Notes under the pieces: model-generated
The model's input: the letters and a program-made list of their open reading frames with translations, nothing else
Database searches by the model: none
What the model was told of the DNA's origin: nothing
Translations under genes and position numbers: made by a program
Shown: positions 25,993-34,693 of the stretch, piece after piece
Layout of the letters: each line of letters begins with the position of its first letter
Numbering within the stretch: position 1 is the first letter of the stretch
NCBI RefSeq assembly: GCF_028274965.1
Contig: NZ_JAQCNO010000071.1
Span: 1-64,000 of the forward strand
Reading direction: 5' to 3'
DNA length: 64,000 nucleotides
Source of the DNA: Natronomonas sp.
Lineage (GTDB): Archaea > Halobacteriota > Halobacteria > Halobacteriales > Haloarculaceae

Positions 25993-26184
25993 ATGTCGGG
26001 GTCGAACGCGACGGAGGACGCAGACGCGAACGGGACGGGACGGATAGCCGAACCGACGGTCGCGGAGGCGGTCCGGTCGACGGAGTCCTACGAGACCTCG
26101 GGGGGAACCGTGTTCTACGACGCCGAGAACCCGCTCGCGTGGGTGCAGTCCGACGACGTCGTCGACCTCGAAGAGTCCGCGTGA
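25993..26184 (+). CDS. Small acidic haloarchaeal protein, 63 aa
   Basis: The product starts MSGSNATEDADANGTGRIAE and contains GGTVFYDAENPLAWVQSDDV near its end. This small acidic family is widespread in haloarchaea and has no known role. An AT-rich TTTTAAATAAG at about 25954-25964 precedes it at promoter distance (about 30-35 bases before the ATG). The polB gene starts divergently 128 bases away. Confidence 0.75.
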   Translation: MSGSNATEDADANGTGRIAEPTVAEAVRSTESYETSGGTVFYDAENPLAWVQSDDVVDLEESA

Positions 26185-26205
26185 TTTTTGCTCCCGCGTC
26201 CCGTC

Positions 26206-26586
26206 GTGTCGCCCGTGATCCCCTTCGAGGACGACGAGGACGCGTGGCCGGACGAGCCCTCGGAGTTCGATCCCGATAGCCTCGGTCCGGACCCGCCGGA
26301 GCCGCCGGACCCGACGCCGGAGCACTCGGAGGTCGTCGAGGCCGCCGAGGAGGCACCCGACGGGCTGTTTCGGGCATTCTGGGCGTCGGTTCTGTCGCTC
26401 AACGTCGCGCTCGCGGCGCTTGCGGTCGGCGGGATGATGGCCTACTTCCAGGGCGACTACGAGACGGGAGGGCTGGTGGTTCTGATCGGGTGCGTCGCGG
26501 CCGTCGGGACGCTCCGGTACTACTGGGGCGTCAAGACCGGACGGTACGGGGCGGAAAAGAGAGCCGACGAGCGGGGCGAGCCGTGA
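26206..26586 (+). CDS. Two-TM haloarchaeal membrane protein, 126 aa
   Basis: The N-terminal third is acidic and proline-rich (DAWPDEPSEFDPDSLGPDPP); two membrane helices follow (ASVLSLNVALAALAVGGMM and GLVVLIGCVAAVGTLRYYWG). I place the start at the GTG at 26206; a GTG at 26215 or a TTG at 26188 are also in frame. The stop overlaps the GTG of the next gene by four bases, so the two are coupled. Homologues appear in other haloarchaea; no function is known. Confidence 0.7.
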   Translation: MSPVIPFEDDEDAWPDEPSEFDPDSLGPDPPEPPDPTPEHSEVVEAAEEAPDGLFRAFWASVLSLNVALAALAVGGMMAYFQGDYETGGLVVLIGCVAAVGTLRYYWGVKTGRYGAEKRADERGEP

Positions 26587-26996
26587 GGACCGTCGAACAC
26601 GGCGACGACCGCTATCTGTTGGTGAAGTCGTCGGGCGATTCGAGCCTCGTCCGGGACCCGGCGACGGGCGCGGAGCGGTACCTGCCGAACGAGGAGCTGA
26701 CGCCGGTCGGCGAGTCGCCGCTCGTCGCCGCCGCCGCCGCGGTGCCCGAGGCCCGACGCCGCCTGATCCTCGGCGTCCACTCGGAGTCGGACCTCGGGCT
26801 GTTGGTGGAACTCGACGCTCGGGGGCCGCTCTCCGTCCGGGAGCTTCTGGGGGCGTACGACCTCTGTGAGTCGGATCTCCACGGCCGGCTCGCGGAGTTG
26901 CGCGCCGGCGGGCTCCTCGAAGAGACCGAGGTCGGCGGCGAACGGGGCTACGGCGCGACCGAACTCGCGAGCGAGGCCCTCGAGGCCCTACAGTAA
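26583..26996 (+). CDS. Winged-helix-like haloarchaeal protein, 137 aa
   Basis: A GTG start at 26583 overlaps the stop of the preceding membrane protein gene (GTGA). The N-terminal half (VRTVEHGDDRYLLVKSSGDS) looks like a small beta domain; the C-terminal half (RGPLSVRELLGAYDLCESDL, then AELRAGGLLEETEVGGERGY) is a probable winged helix-turn-helix. The 3' end overlaps the rad50 3' end by nine bases on the opposite strand. A DNA-binding role is inferred; the target is unknown. Confidence 0.75.
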   Translation: MRTVEHGDDRYLLVKSSGDSSLVRDPATGAERYLPNEELTPVGESPLVAAAAAVPEARRRLILGVHSESDLGLLVELDARGPLSVRELLGAYDLCESDLHGRLAELRAGGLLEETEVGGERGYGATELASEALEALQ

Positions 26997-29654
26997 CGCG
27001 CCCGTCGTCGCCGATCGCTCGACCGACGAGCGGTTCGTCGTCGGGTCCTTCCGAACGGCGATCAGGTCGTCGGCCGCGCCGACGAGTTCCTCGTCGTGGC
27101 TGACGACGAGTATCTGTGCGACGCCGTGTTCGGTCATCGACTCGATCAGCTCGACGAGCTTCGAGACGTGTCCGGCGTCGAGAAAGACGGTCGGTTCGTC
27201 GAGGATGAGCGGCGGCGTCGGCGCGCTGCCGTCGATCCCCTCCGAGAGGAGCCGGTAGATCGCACACCGCAACGAGAGGTTGAACAGCGCGCGCTCGCCC
27301 CCGGAGAGCTGGTCGGGGTCCAGTTCCGTGCCGTCCTTCTGGTAGACGGTGAGTTCGTACTCGCCGTCGAGTTCGATCCGGGCGTACGAGTCGTTCTGGT
27401 AGACGAGCTCGAACGTCTCGTTGAGCATCGCCTCCAGTCTGTCGACGTTGCGGCGGCGCAGTTCCGCCCGGAGGTCGGCGTAGGTCGATTCGAGCGTCGC
27501 GGCCTCGTCGTACAGCGACTGGAGCCACTCGACGGTCGCCTCGAGTTCGTCCCGCCGGGCTTCGAGCGCCTCGAGTTCGTCGAGTTCGTTCCGGACGGCG
27601 CCGATCTCGTTTTGGATCTCGTCGCGTTTCTCGCGTTGCTCGGCCAGGTACGGTTCGACCTCGGAGAGGTAGTCCTCGGCGCGTCGCTCGTCGGCCTCGG
27701 CCTCCTTGAGTGCGGCCTCGTCGAATGCGTCCTCGAGCTCTGCCTTGCGGTCGCGCTTCTCCGCGAGGCGCTCGCGCCGCTGGTCGTTCAGTTCGGCCTT
27801 GTTCGCGCGCCGCTCGCGCAGCCGTTCGATGTCGGCCCCGGTCTCATCGATCCGATCGAGCAGGTCCCGGACGCGCTCGATCCGGTCGCGCTCGTCGTCG
27901 AGTCGGTGCTTTTCGGCGTTGAGTTTGCCGATGGCCTCGCGGGCGGACTCGGCGGCCGCCTCGGCGGTAGCGGCCCGCTCGGCCGCCGCCTCCGCCTCGG
28001 TCTCGTGGTCGTCGGCCTCGGCGCGGAGCGTTTCGATCCGCGATCGCTTCTCCGCGATCGCCGTCTCGCGCTGTTCGATCAGGGAGGCGACGTGCTCGCG
28101 GTTCTCGGTCGATTGCGAGAGCTCCGTCTCGGCGTCGACGAGTTCGACGGCCCGCTCGTGTTCCGCTTCGAGTTGTTCGATCTCAGCCCGCTGGGTCTCG
28201 ATCTCGGACTCGATGTCGGCGACGCGCTCGCGGTCCTCGGCGATCGACTCGACGTGCGGCGAGCCCTCGAGCGACTGCCCGCACTCGGGGCACTTCCCGG
28301 CGTCGAGCAGCCGTTCGGCATCGGCGACGGACTCTTTGGCGTTCTTCAGATCGGCGCGCAGCTCCGCGAGGCGCTCGTTGGCGTCGGCGAGCTCCGAGCG
28401 GACCGACTCGCGGTGGCTCTCGAGGCGGTCGGGATCGACCGGCGCGTCATCGAGAGTCTCCCGGAGCGCCCCGATGCGGTCGTCGATCTCCTCGAGCCGC
28501 TCGCGTTTCGCCGAGAGCGCCTCCGCGGCCGATTCGGTCTCGGCGGCGAGTTCCTCGGCGTCCGATCTCGCCTGGCGCGCTCGCTCGCGGTGGGTTTCGG
28601 CGTGCTCGCGCTCGGTTTCCGCGTCGGTGGCGTGCTCGTTGGCCTCGATGCGGGCCGACTCGATCCGCTCTCTGACGTCCTCGAGTTCCCCCTCGATGTC
28701 GGCCAGGCGGTCTGTGACCGCTTCGGCGTCGGCGTCGGTGCCGAGGTCCGTCCGCTCGACGGCGGCGTCGAGGTCGTCCTCGAGGTCGGTCCGCTCGGCT
28801 CGCAGCGATCCGATCCGCTCGTCGAGTTCGTCGCGTTCGCGCTCGGTCTCGGCGATCGATTCGGTCAGCTCGTCGATCTCGCCGCCGAGCGTCTCGATCT
28901 CCTCGCGGCGGCTTTCGGCCTCCTCGAGGACGCTCCGTGCGGCTTCGAGCGTCTCGCGGGCGGCGTCGCGCTCGCGCTCTTTGGCCTCGATCTCGTCGGT
29001 GATCGTCCCGAGCTCCGATTCGAGTTCGTTCAGCCGGGCGTGGAGCCCCTTCTGGCGCTTTCGCTCGATCGCGTCCTCGCGGTCGGCGAGGAGTTCGCGC
29101 TTCCGATCGCGGACGCGTTTGACCCCGACGCGGGCGTCGCTGGCCCGCTCGCGGTATGTCTCGAGTTTGCCGAGTTGCAGGAGGTCGTCGATCATGTCCT
29201 GTCGGTCGCTCGGCGAGGCGTTGATGAGTTTGTTCACCTCGCCCTGCCGGACGTACGCGCAGTTGACGAACGCGTCGGCGTCCATCCGAAGCAGGCTCTC
29301 GACGTGGGCCTCGACGTCGGTGACGCCCTCGAGTTGTCCCTCCGGAGCCTCCAACAGACAGGTCGTCGTCTGTGCGGTGTCCCCCCGCGTTTTCACCTCC
29401 CGTTCGATCCGGTACTGCCCGCCGTCGTGGGTGAACTCGAGCGTGACAGCCATCCGGTCGGTGTCGTTTGCGATGGCGTCGTCGAGGGTGCCGTCGATGG
29501 CCGCGGACCCATAGAGCGCGAAGAAACACCCCTCCAGCAGCGAGGACTTCCCGCTGCCGTTGATGCCGTGGACGACGGTGACGCCGGGGCGAAGCGTGAG
29601 GTCGCTGTCGTCGTAGCACTTGAAGTTCCGGAGCCGGACGCGCTCGAATCTCAC
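26988..29654 (-). CDS. rad50: DNA double-strand break repair ATPase Rad50
   Basis: Rad50 is an SMC-like ATPase that tethers and processes broken DNA ends with Mre11. The 888-residue protein has Walker A GINGSGKSS (about 30-38), long coiled coils on both sides of a zinc hook CPEC (about residue 455), the signature LSGGERALFNLSLRCAIYRL (about 785) and Walker B PLILDEPTVFLD. Length and order are typical. Its start overlaps the mre11 stop by four bases (ATGA), showing coupled translation. The coding strand is unusually rich in Glu/Arg heptads, which gives long false ORFs on the other strand. Confidence 0.96.
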   Translation of the reverse strand: MRFERVRLRNFKCYDDSDLTLRPGVTVVHGINGSGKSSLLEGCFFALYGSAAIDGTLDDAIANDTDRMAVTLEFTHDGGQYRIEREVKTRGDTAQTTTCLLEAPEGQLEGVTDVEAHVESLLRMDADAFVNCAYVRQGEVNKLINASPSDRQDMIDDLLQLGKLETYRERASDARVGVKRVRDRKRELLADREDAIERKRQKGLHARLNELESELGTITDEIEAKERERDAARETLEAARSVLEEAESRREEIETLGGEIDELTESIAETERERDELDERIGSLRAERTDLEDDLDAAVERTDLGTDADAEAVTDRLADIEGELEDVRERIESARIEANEHATDAETEREHAETHRERARQARSDAEELAAETESAAEALSAKRERLEEIDDRIGALRETLDDAPVDPDRLESHRESVRSELADANERLAELRADLKNAKESVADAERLLDAGKCPECGQSLEGSPHVESIAEDRERVADIESEIETQRAEIEQLEAEHERAVELVDAETELSQSTENREHVASLIEQRETAIAEKRSRIETLRAEADDHETEAEAAAERAATAEAAAESAREAIGKLNAEKHRLDDERDRIERVRDLLDRIDETGADIERLRERRANKAELNDQRRERLAEKRDRKAELEDAFDEAALKEAEADERRAEDYLSEVEPYLAEQREKRDEIQNEIGAVRNELDELEALEARRDELEATVEWLQSLYDEAATLESTYADLRAELRRRNVDRLEAMLNETFELVYQNDSYARIELDGEYELTVYQKDGTELDPDQLSGGERALFNLSLRCAIYRLLSEGIDGSAPTPPLILDEPTVFLDAGHVSKLVELIESMTEHGVAQILVVSHDEELVGAADDLIAVRKDPTTNRSSVERSATTGALL

Positions 29655-30937
29655 AGGTACTCACCCATCGACGCCTGCCCGTCGTCGGACGCCGAACGCT
29701 CGGGTTCGGTCGGATCGCCGCTCGCGCCCTCGCCGTCCGCGGCGTCGGCGGCCGGCCGGGCGTCACCATCGCCGTCGCCGTCGGGGTCGGAAGCCGGGGC
29801 AGAGGCGGAGGCGGGATCGGAGGCGGGATCGGCGTCTTCGAGGAGCTCCTCGACGTACCGTTCGGTCTCGTCGGCCACGTTCGAGTCGGCGACGGTTCCC
29901 GAGCGGATCGTCTCGTCGAGGTCCCGGGCGCCGGCGCTCAGCCCCAACTCCCGGAGCCGCTCCCGGACGGCGTCGTCGGGGTCGGCGAACGATGCCTCGG
30001 GCAGAGACTCCCCGGTAGAGACGTCGCGGCGGTCGGTCACGCGGGCGACGAGCGCCCCCGCCTCGGTGGCGTGGCTCTCGATGCGGGCCGGGGGGATCGA
30101 CTCGCCGTCGCCGGTGAGCGTGACCTGGACGACCGCCCCCTCAAGATCGTGCTCGCTCAGGCGCTCGCGGACGCGCGCAGGCCCCTCGGATTCGGCGAGT
30201 TCGAGGTCGACGAAGACGAACGGTCGCGTGTCGATGCCGCGCCGCCCGATTCGGACGTCACCGCCCTCGAACGAGACGAGGTTGTACCCCCGCTCGTCGC
30301 GCTCGCTCGCGCTCGTCCGCTCCGTCGAACCACAGTAGGTGACCCAGGTCCCGTCGAGTTCCGCCGTGGTCGCGGCGTGTTCGTCGCCGAGCAGCATCGC
30401 GTCGAACCCGACGGTCGCATCGTTCAGGACGGCTTCGGCGTCCCACTCGACGTTCCCGTAGTCCGGAACGAGCGGCTCGAAGAGCCCGTGGGAGACGAGC
30501 ACCGCGTGGTCGGCGTCGTGGGGCGCGAACTCGTAGGAGAGCTGTTCGCGCTGCCCGCGGGGGACGAAATCGAGCCCGTAAAACGCCGTCTCGCCGACGG
30601 TGACGGGGTCGTCGCCGAGCCTGGTCGCGACGCTCAGCCGCTCGAAGAGATCAAGCCACTGGGCGTCCCGTTTGGCCTCGTGGTTGCCGACGACGGCCAA
30701 AAACGGGATGTCGGCGTCGGCGAGCGGTTCGAGTGCGTCCAGCGCCCCCAGGATGTCGATCAGCCCCGGCCGGCGGTCGTGGAAGAGATCGCCCGCGTGG
30801 ACGACGGCGTCGACGTCGTCCTCGATCGCGTCCTCGATCACCGCCCGGAACGCGTCGAGGAAGTCGCGGCGCCGTTCCGGGGAGTGGTACTGGCGGTAGC
30901 CGAGGTGGGTGTCGGCGGTGTGGAGCACCCGTGTCAT
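29651..30937 (-). CDS. mre11: DNA double-strand break repair nuclease Mre11
   Basis: The 428-residue protein contains the phosphoesterase motifs of Mre11: HTADTHLGYRQYH, HAGDLFHDRRPG, VVGNHEAKRD, SHGLFE and LLGDEHAA. It is a manganese-dependent 3'-5' exonuclease and endonuclease acting with Rad50. In the last motif the usual GHxH appears as GDEH. The C-terminal 60 residues are acidic low complexity (ASDPASASAPASDPDGDGDG) ending ASMGEYL. The gene overlaps rad50 downstream and a 115-residue gene upstream, each by four bases. Confidence 0.95.
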   Translation of the reverse strand: MTRVLHTADTHLGYRQYHSPERRRDFLDAFRAVIEDAIEDDVDAVVHAGDLFHDRRPGLIDILGALDALEPLADADIPFLAVVGNHEAKRDAQWLDLFERLSVATRLGDDPVTVGETAFYGLDFVPRGQREQLSYEFAPHDADHAVLVSHGLFEPLVPDYGNVEWDAEAVLNDATVGFDAMLLGDEHAATTAELDGTWVTYCGSTERTSASERDERGYNLVSFEGGDVRIGRRGIDTRPFVFVDLELAESEGPARVRERLSEHDLEGAVVQVTLTGDGESIPPARIESHATEAGALVARVTDRRDVSTGESLPEASFADPDDAVRERLRELGLSAGARDLDETIRSGTVADSNVADETERYVEELLEDADPASDPASASAPASDPDGDGDGDARPAADAADGEGASGDPTEPERSASDDGQASMGEYL

Positions 30938-31281
30938 TTCGTCGGTCGTTCGTGGTCGGGTGTTAAATCGGTTCCGTGGCCACGGTGAAAGTGGTCCGGG
31001 GGCTCCTGGCCCGGGGGCTCCGCGCCGGCCGCCGCCGACCGGAACCGCCGAAAGCAGGCGAGCGCCCGTCGGCCCCGGCGTTCGGTCTCGGGGTCGTCGG
31101 TCGCTTCGATGGCCGCCCCGAGCGCCTCGGTCCCGACGGTCCCGGCGAACTCGGCGGCGGCCTCGAGGTCCCCCGTGGCTTCGACCGCCCGTTCGACGAC
31201 GACCTCGGGGGCCGGTCCGGCGAGTCGCCGGAGCGACGCCCGGACCCGCTCGGTGTCCGCCGTGGGTTCGTCTGCTGACAC
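30934..31281 (-). CDS. Hypothetical protein upstream of mre11, 115 aa
   Basis: The product begins MSADEPTADTERVRASLRRL and includes VVVERAVEATGDLEAAAEFA and FRRFRSAAAG; it is helical and has no recognised domain. The stop overlaps the mre11 start by four bases, so it is the first gene of a three-gene operon with mre11 and rad50. The association suggests a link to double-strand break repair, but there is no motif to support a specific role. Confidence 0.75.
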   Translation of the reverse strand: MSADEPTADTERVRASLRRLAGPAPEVVVERAVEATGDLEAAAEFAGTVGTEALGAAIEATDDPETERRGRRALACFRRFRSAAAGAEPPGQEPPDHFHRGHGTDLTPDHERPTK

Positions 31282-31312
31282 GGGGGGTCTGCTCGCCCGA
31301 CGGCAGATGAAC

Positions 31313-31576
31313 CTACGGGTCGATCGCGAGCGAGTAGACCCGTTTCCTGGCGTCGACCAGGGAGAACCGCGATTCGAGGACGCCGGCGTCCTCGAGTCGG
31401 GCGGTCGCGTACCGGACGGTCCGGGGCGGGAGCATCGTCTCCTCGGCCAGTCCGGACTGCGTGAGGCTGTCGTTGTGCTCGAGGACCTTCGCGACGAGTT
31501 TCGCGCTCGGCGGGAGGTCCGAAACGGGCTCCCAACCGGCCGCGTCGGGGGTCGTCCCGGGATCGGTGGTCGGCAT
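31313..31576 (-). CDS. Small winged-helix transcription regulator, 87 aa
   Basis: From the ATG at 31576 the product reads MPTTDPGTTPDAAGWEPVSD, then a winged helix: SAKLVAKVLEHNDSLTQSGL, EETMLPPRTVRYATARLEDA, GVLESRFSLVDARKRVYSL. Small MarR/TrmB-like single-domain regulators of this form are common in haloarchaea. A TATA element at the complement of 31601-31610 places the transcription start next to the ATG, and an inverted repeat sits on its upstream edge, so autoregulation is likely. The gene is divergent from pan. Confidence 0.85.
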   Translation of the reverse strand: MPTTDPGTTPDAAGWEPVSDLPPSAKLVAKVLEHNDSLTQSGLAEETMLPPRTVRYATARLEDAGVLESRFSLVDARKRVYSLAIDP

Positions 31577-31599
31577 TACGCCCTCATTTCCGATGGACA

Positions 31600-31625
31600 G
31601 AAATAATACTTTTGGTATTTTTAAT
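31600..31625. promoter_or_regulatory. Promoter and inverted repeat of the winged-helix gene
   Basis: On the minus strand AGTATTATTT is a TATA element centred about 29 bases before the ATG at 31576. AATAC-TTTTG-GTATT at 31605-31619 is an inverted repeat with five-base arms that overlaps it. It is a candidate operator for the regulator itself. Confidence 0.5.
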
Positions 31626-31711
31626 GCCCGCAAGTAATCGGGCTTGGACGGCCGGAGGCGGTCCCGTTTCCCGTGTATCCGGGGACGTAACCCGGTGTAG
31701 CGACCCGAAGC

Positions 31712-31725
31712 CTCTTATGAATACG
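31712..31725 (+). promoter_or_regulatory. TATA-type promoter of pan
   Basis: CTCTTATGAATACG is centred about 25 bases before the ATG at 31743, which predicts a leaderless pan transcript. Confidence 0.5.
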
Positions 31726-31742
31726 GAGGCTACTGAGTCGTA

Positions 31743-32957
31743 ATGAGCGACACTGCTGACGACGTCGAACTCCCGTACGAGACCGACGCGTCACAGCAAG
31801 AGAAGGTTGAGACGCTGGAGGAACGTCTCGAGATCCTCGAGGAGCAAAACGAGGAGATGCGGGACAAGCTCCTCGACGCGAACGCCGAGAACAACAAGTA
31901 CCAACAGAAACTCGAGCGCCTGACACACGAGAACAAGAAGCTCAAGCAGTCCCCGCTTTTCGTCGCCACGGTCCAGGAGATCACCGACGAGGGCGTCATC
32001 ATCAAACAGCACGGGAACAACCAGGAGGCGCTCACCGAGGTCACCGACGGGATGCGCGAGGAGCTCACGCCCGACGCCCGCGTGGCCGTGAACAACTCGC
32101 TGTCGATCGTCAAGCAACTCGACAGCGAGACCGACGTCCGCGCTCGGGTGATGCAGGTCGACCAGTCGCCGGACGTCTCCTACGAGGACATCGGCGGCAT
32201 CGACGAGCAGATGGAGGAGGTCAGAGAGACCGTCGAGATGCCGATCGAGAGCCCGGAGATGTTCGGTCAGGTCGGCATCGATCCGCCGTCGGGCGTGCTG
32301 TTGCACGGTCCGCCGGGGACGGGCAAGACGATGCTGGCGAAGGCCGTCGCCAACCAGACCGACGCGACGTTCATCAAGATGGCCGGCTCGGAGCTGGTTC
32401 ACAAGTTCATCGGCGAGGGCGCAAAGCTCGTCAGAGACCTCTTCGAGCTCGCCCGACAGCAGGAGCCGGCGGTCGTCTTCATCGACGAGATCGACGCGAT
32501 CGCCGCCAAGCGCACCGAATCGAAGACCTCCGGCGATGCCGAGGTCCAACGCACCATGATGCAGCTCCTCTCGGAGATGGACGGCTTCGAGGACCGGGGG
32601 CAGATCTCGATCATCGCGGCGACGAACCGCTTCGACATGCTCGATCGGGCCATCCTCCGCCCCGGCCGCTTCGATCGCCTCATCGAGGTGCCGAAACCCG
32701 ACGCCGAGGGCCGCGAGATCATCTTCCGGATCCACACCCGGGAGATGAACCTCGACAGCGAGGTCGACTTCGCCGAACTCGCCGAGTTGGCTGACGACGC
32801 CTCCGGGGCGGATATCAAGGCGATCTGTACGGAGGCGGGGATGTACGCCATCCGGAACGACCGCGTCGAGATCAGGACCGAGGACTTCCAGCAGGCGTGG
32901 GAGAAGATCAGGCGGACGGACAACGGCGACGCGGACGTCTCGAAGACGTTCGCGTGA
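31743..32957 (+). CDS. pan: Proteasome-activating nucleotidase (PAN)
   Basis: PAN is the hexameric AAA+ ATPase that unfolds proteins and feeds them into the archaeal 20S proteasome. The 404-residue protein has an N-terminal coiled coil (EKVETLEERLEILEEQNEEM), an OB domain (about residues 75-135), Walker A GPPGTGKT (189-196), Walker B VVFIDEID (243-250) and the arginine-finger region AILRPGRFDRLIEVP. The end reads DADVSKTFA, where the usual C-terminal HbYX gate-opening motif would have Tyr at the second-last place and here has Phe. Proteasome genes are not in the window. Confidence 0.96.
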   Translation: MSDTADDVELPYETDASQQEKVETLEERLEILEEQNEEMRDKLLDANAENNKYQQKLERLTHENKKLKQSPLFVATVQEITDEGVIIKQHGNNQEALTEVTDGMREELTPDARVAVNNSLSIVKQLDSETDVRARVMQVDQSPDVSYEDIGGIDEQMEEVRETVEMPIESPEMFGQVGIDPPSGVLLHGPPGTGKTMLAKAVANQTDATFIKMAGSELVHKFIGEGAKLVRDLFELARQQEPAVVFIDEIDAIAAKRTESKTSGDAEVQRTMMQLLSEMDGFEDRGQISIIAATNRFDMLDRAILRPGRFDRLIEVPKPDAEGREIIFRIHTREMNLDSEVDFAELAELADDASGADIKAICTEAGMYAIRNDRVEIRTEDFQQAWEKIRRTDNGDADVSKTFA

Positions 32958-33005
32958 GCGTCTACGCGACGGTGTCAAGGCGGTCCGTCCGGGAGGCGTG
33001 GGGCG

Positions 33006-33647
33006 TCAGCGATCCTCTGCCGGCGGCCGCTCGCTTGTCGTTGCGATCGACTCCTCGCTGACGTCGATCCGGATGCCGCGATCCTTGTTTTCGCCGAACC
33101 CGGCGCTGAGGATCCGCGTCAGCGAGTCCTCGACGGACTCATCGATCTCGGTGTAGCGGTCCGGATCGACCTCAACGACGAAGCCCGTCGTGATGTTCGG
33201 CGCGGTGGGTAAAAAGAGCACGTCGCGGCCGTCGTCGGTCGATTTTCCCGTCTTGAACGCGGTCATTCGCATCCCGTTCCACGTCTCGAGTTTGACCGGC
33301 GTCTGGAGTTCGTCGGGGCCGCTGACGGCCGTTTCAACCGCCATCTTCGAGGCGTTGTACACGACCCGAAGCCCGGGGAGACGGTTCATTATGCCGTCGA
33401 GAGTCTCCTCGAGGATGTCGCCCACCGTCGTCCGCATCAGGTACCCGACGGCGAGGACGAGCAGACCGAACAGCACGAGCGTAATGAGGACCCGCACCGA
33501 GACAGGAAGCCCGGCGAGCGTCGTTTCGAGAAACGGGAGGTTGGCGATGGCCTGATAGATGAACGCGACGACGTATGCGGTCACGAGCAGCGGCACGAGA
33601 ACGATGAGTCCGCTCGCGATGTCCCGTTTCCACGACGACGACAACAT
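33006..33647 (-). CDS. DUF502-family membrane protein
   Basis: The 213-residue protein has two N-terminal membrane helices (ASGLIVLVPLLVTAYVVAFI and VRVLITLVLFGLLVLAVGYL) and a soluble C-terminal domain containing ETLDGIMNRLPGLRVVYNAS and VLFLPTAPNITTGFVVEVDP. This is the DUF502 pattern, found across bacteria and archaea; plant relatives are COV proteins. The biochemical role is unknown. It converges with pan 48 bases away. Confidence 0.9.
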   Translation of the reverse strand: MLSSSWKRDIASGLIVLVPLLVTAYVVAFIYQAIANLPFLETTLAGLPVSVRVLITLVLFGLLVLAVGYLMRTTVGDILEETLDGIMNRLPGLRVVYNASKMAVETAVSGPDELQTPVKLETWNGMRMTAFKTGKSTDDGRDVLFLPTAPNITTGFVVEVDPDRYTEIDESVEDSLTRILSAGFGENKDRGIRIDVSEESIATTSERPPAEDR

Positions 33648-33764
33648 TCGTTCCGTACCTCACGCCGGCGGGTAATCAGCGCTTCGACCGAGAGCGCGGC
33701 CTCGCGGCGGGGTCGGCGTCCGGACGGTCCGACCGGAAGAGACTATCGGCCTCGACGACAACTG

Positions 33765-34631
33765 ATGCGCGGGACCCGAATGGAACGGACACGACCGAAC
33801 GGGGCGAAAACGCTCCGGACGGCCATCGCGTTTCTCGTCCACAGCAACCTGTTCATTTCGACCGCCTCGACGGGCGTCGCGCTCTCGACGACGCTTCTCG
33901 CCGGGTTCGCGCCGGAGCCGCTGCCGCTCGGGATCGTCTTCGTGGCGACGCTTTTCGTCTACAGCCTGAACCGCCTCACCGACATCGAGGAGGACAGCCG
34001 GAACGTCCCGGAACGGGCCGCGTTCACCGAGCGGTACGGAAGGCCGCTTCTCGCCGTCGGCGCGGCGCTGTATCTCGCCGCGATCCTCGCTGCGATCGAG
34101 GCGGGCGTGCGCGGCGCGCCGTTTCTCCTCTCGCCGGTCGCGGTCGCGTTCCTGTACTCGCTCGTGGGGGTCAAGCGGATACTCCTGATGAAGAACCTCC
34201 TCGTCGGGCTCTCGTGGGGGGCGATCCCGCTCGGGGTCGGCGTCTATTACGGCGCGGTGAGCGCCCCGGAGATCGTCGTGTCGTTCGGGTTCTTCACTGT
34301 CATGCTGACCGTGGCAGCGGCGGTGTTCGACATCAAGGACATCCGCGGCGATCGGGCCGAGGGGATACGGACGGCTCCGGTCGTGTTCGGGCCGCGGGCG
34401 ACCCGCATCGGGGCCCTCGCCGTGACGGTCGCCGTCGGCGGGGGCCTCCTCGGGGTCGTCGGGGTCGGGATCGTGCCGCGTCGGTTTCTGTTGCTGTTCG
34501 GCTTTCTGGCGTACGTCGCCGCGTACGTTCCCTTCGCGACGACGGACCGAGGACCGCTGTTTTACGGGTTCGTGATCGACGGCGAGCACGTGTTTTTGAC
34601 CGCGCTCGTGGTGGCGTTCGAGCTCCTCTGA
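33765..34631 (+). CDS. UbiA-family prenyltransferase
   Basis: The protein (288 residues from the ATG at 33765; an ATG at 33780 is also possible) has about seven to eight membrane helices and the two Asp-rich motifs of UbiA enzymes: SLNRLTDIEEDSRN near residue 70 and FDIKDIRGDRAEG near residue 190. UbiA proteins attach isoprenoid chains to acceptors such as quinone precursors, chlorins or glycerol phosphates. The particular substrate cannot be assigned; neighbours give no biosynthetic cluster. Confidence 0.88.
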   Translation: MRGTRMERTRPNGAKTLRTAIAFLVHSNLFISTASTGVALSTTLLAGFAPEPLPLGIVFVATLFVYSLNRLTDIEEDSRNVPERAAFTERYGRPLLAVGAALYLAAILAAIEAGVRGAPFLLSPVAVAFLYSLVGVKRILLMKNLLVGLSWGAIPLGVGVYYGAVSAPEIVVSFGFFTVMLTVAAAVFDIKDIRGDRAEGIRTAPVVFGPRATRIGALAVTVAVGGGLLGVVGVGIVPRRFLLLFGFLAYVAAYVPFATTDRGPLFYGFVIDGEHVFLTALVVAFELL

Positions 34632-34658
34632 GCCTCCTCCGGGCGGCTCGGGCAACAC

Positions 34659-34671
34659 CACAGTTATACCG
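34659..34671 (+). promoter_or_regulatory. TATA-type promoter of the MDR gene
   Basis: CACAGTTATACCG is centred about 28 bases before the ATG at 34694 and fits a leaderless mRNA. Confidence 0.5.
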
Positions 34672-34693
34672 CTGTCGGTCCCACTCGGTGACG

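Noticed and set aside
27096-30338. A 1080-codon open frame on the plus strand
   Set aside because: It is the antisense shadow of rad50 and mre11; high GC and Glu/Arg-rich coiled coils suppress stops on the other strand. Its translation is low complexity and matches nothing known to me.
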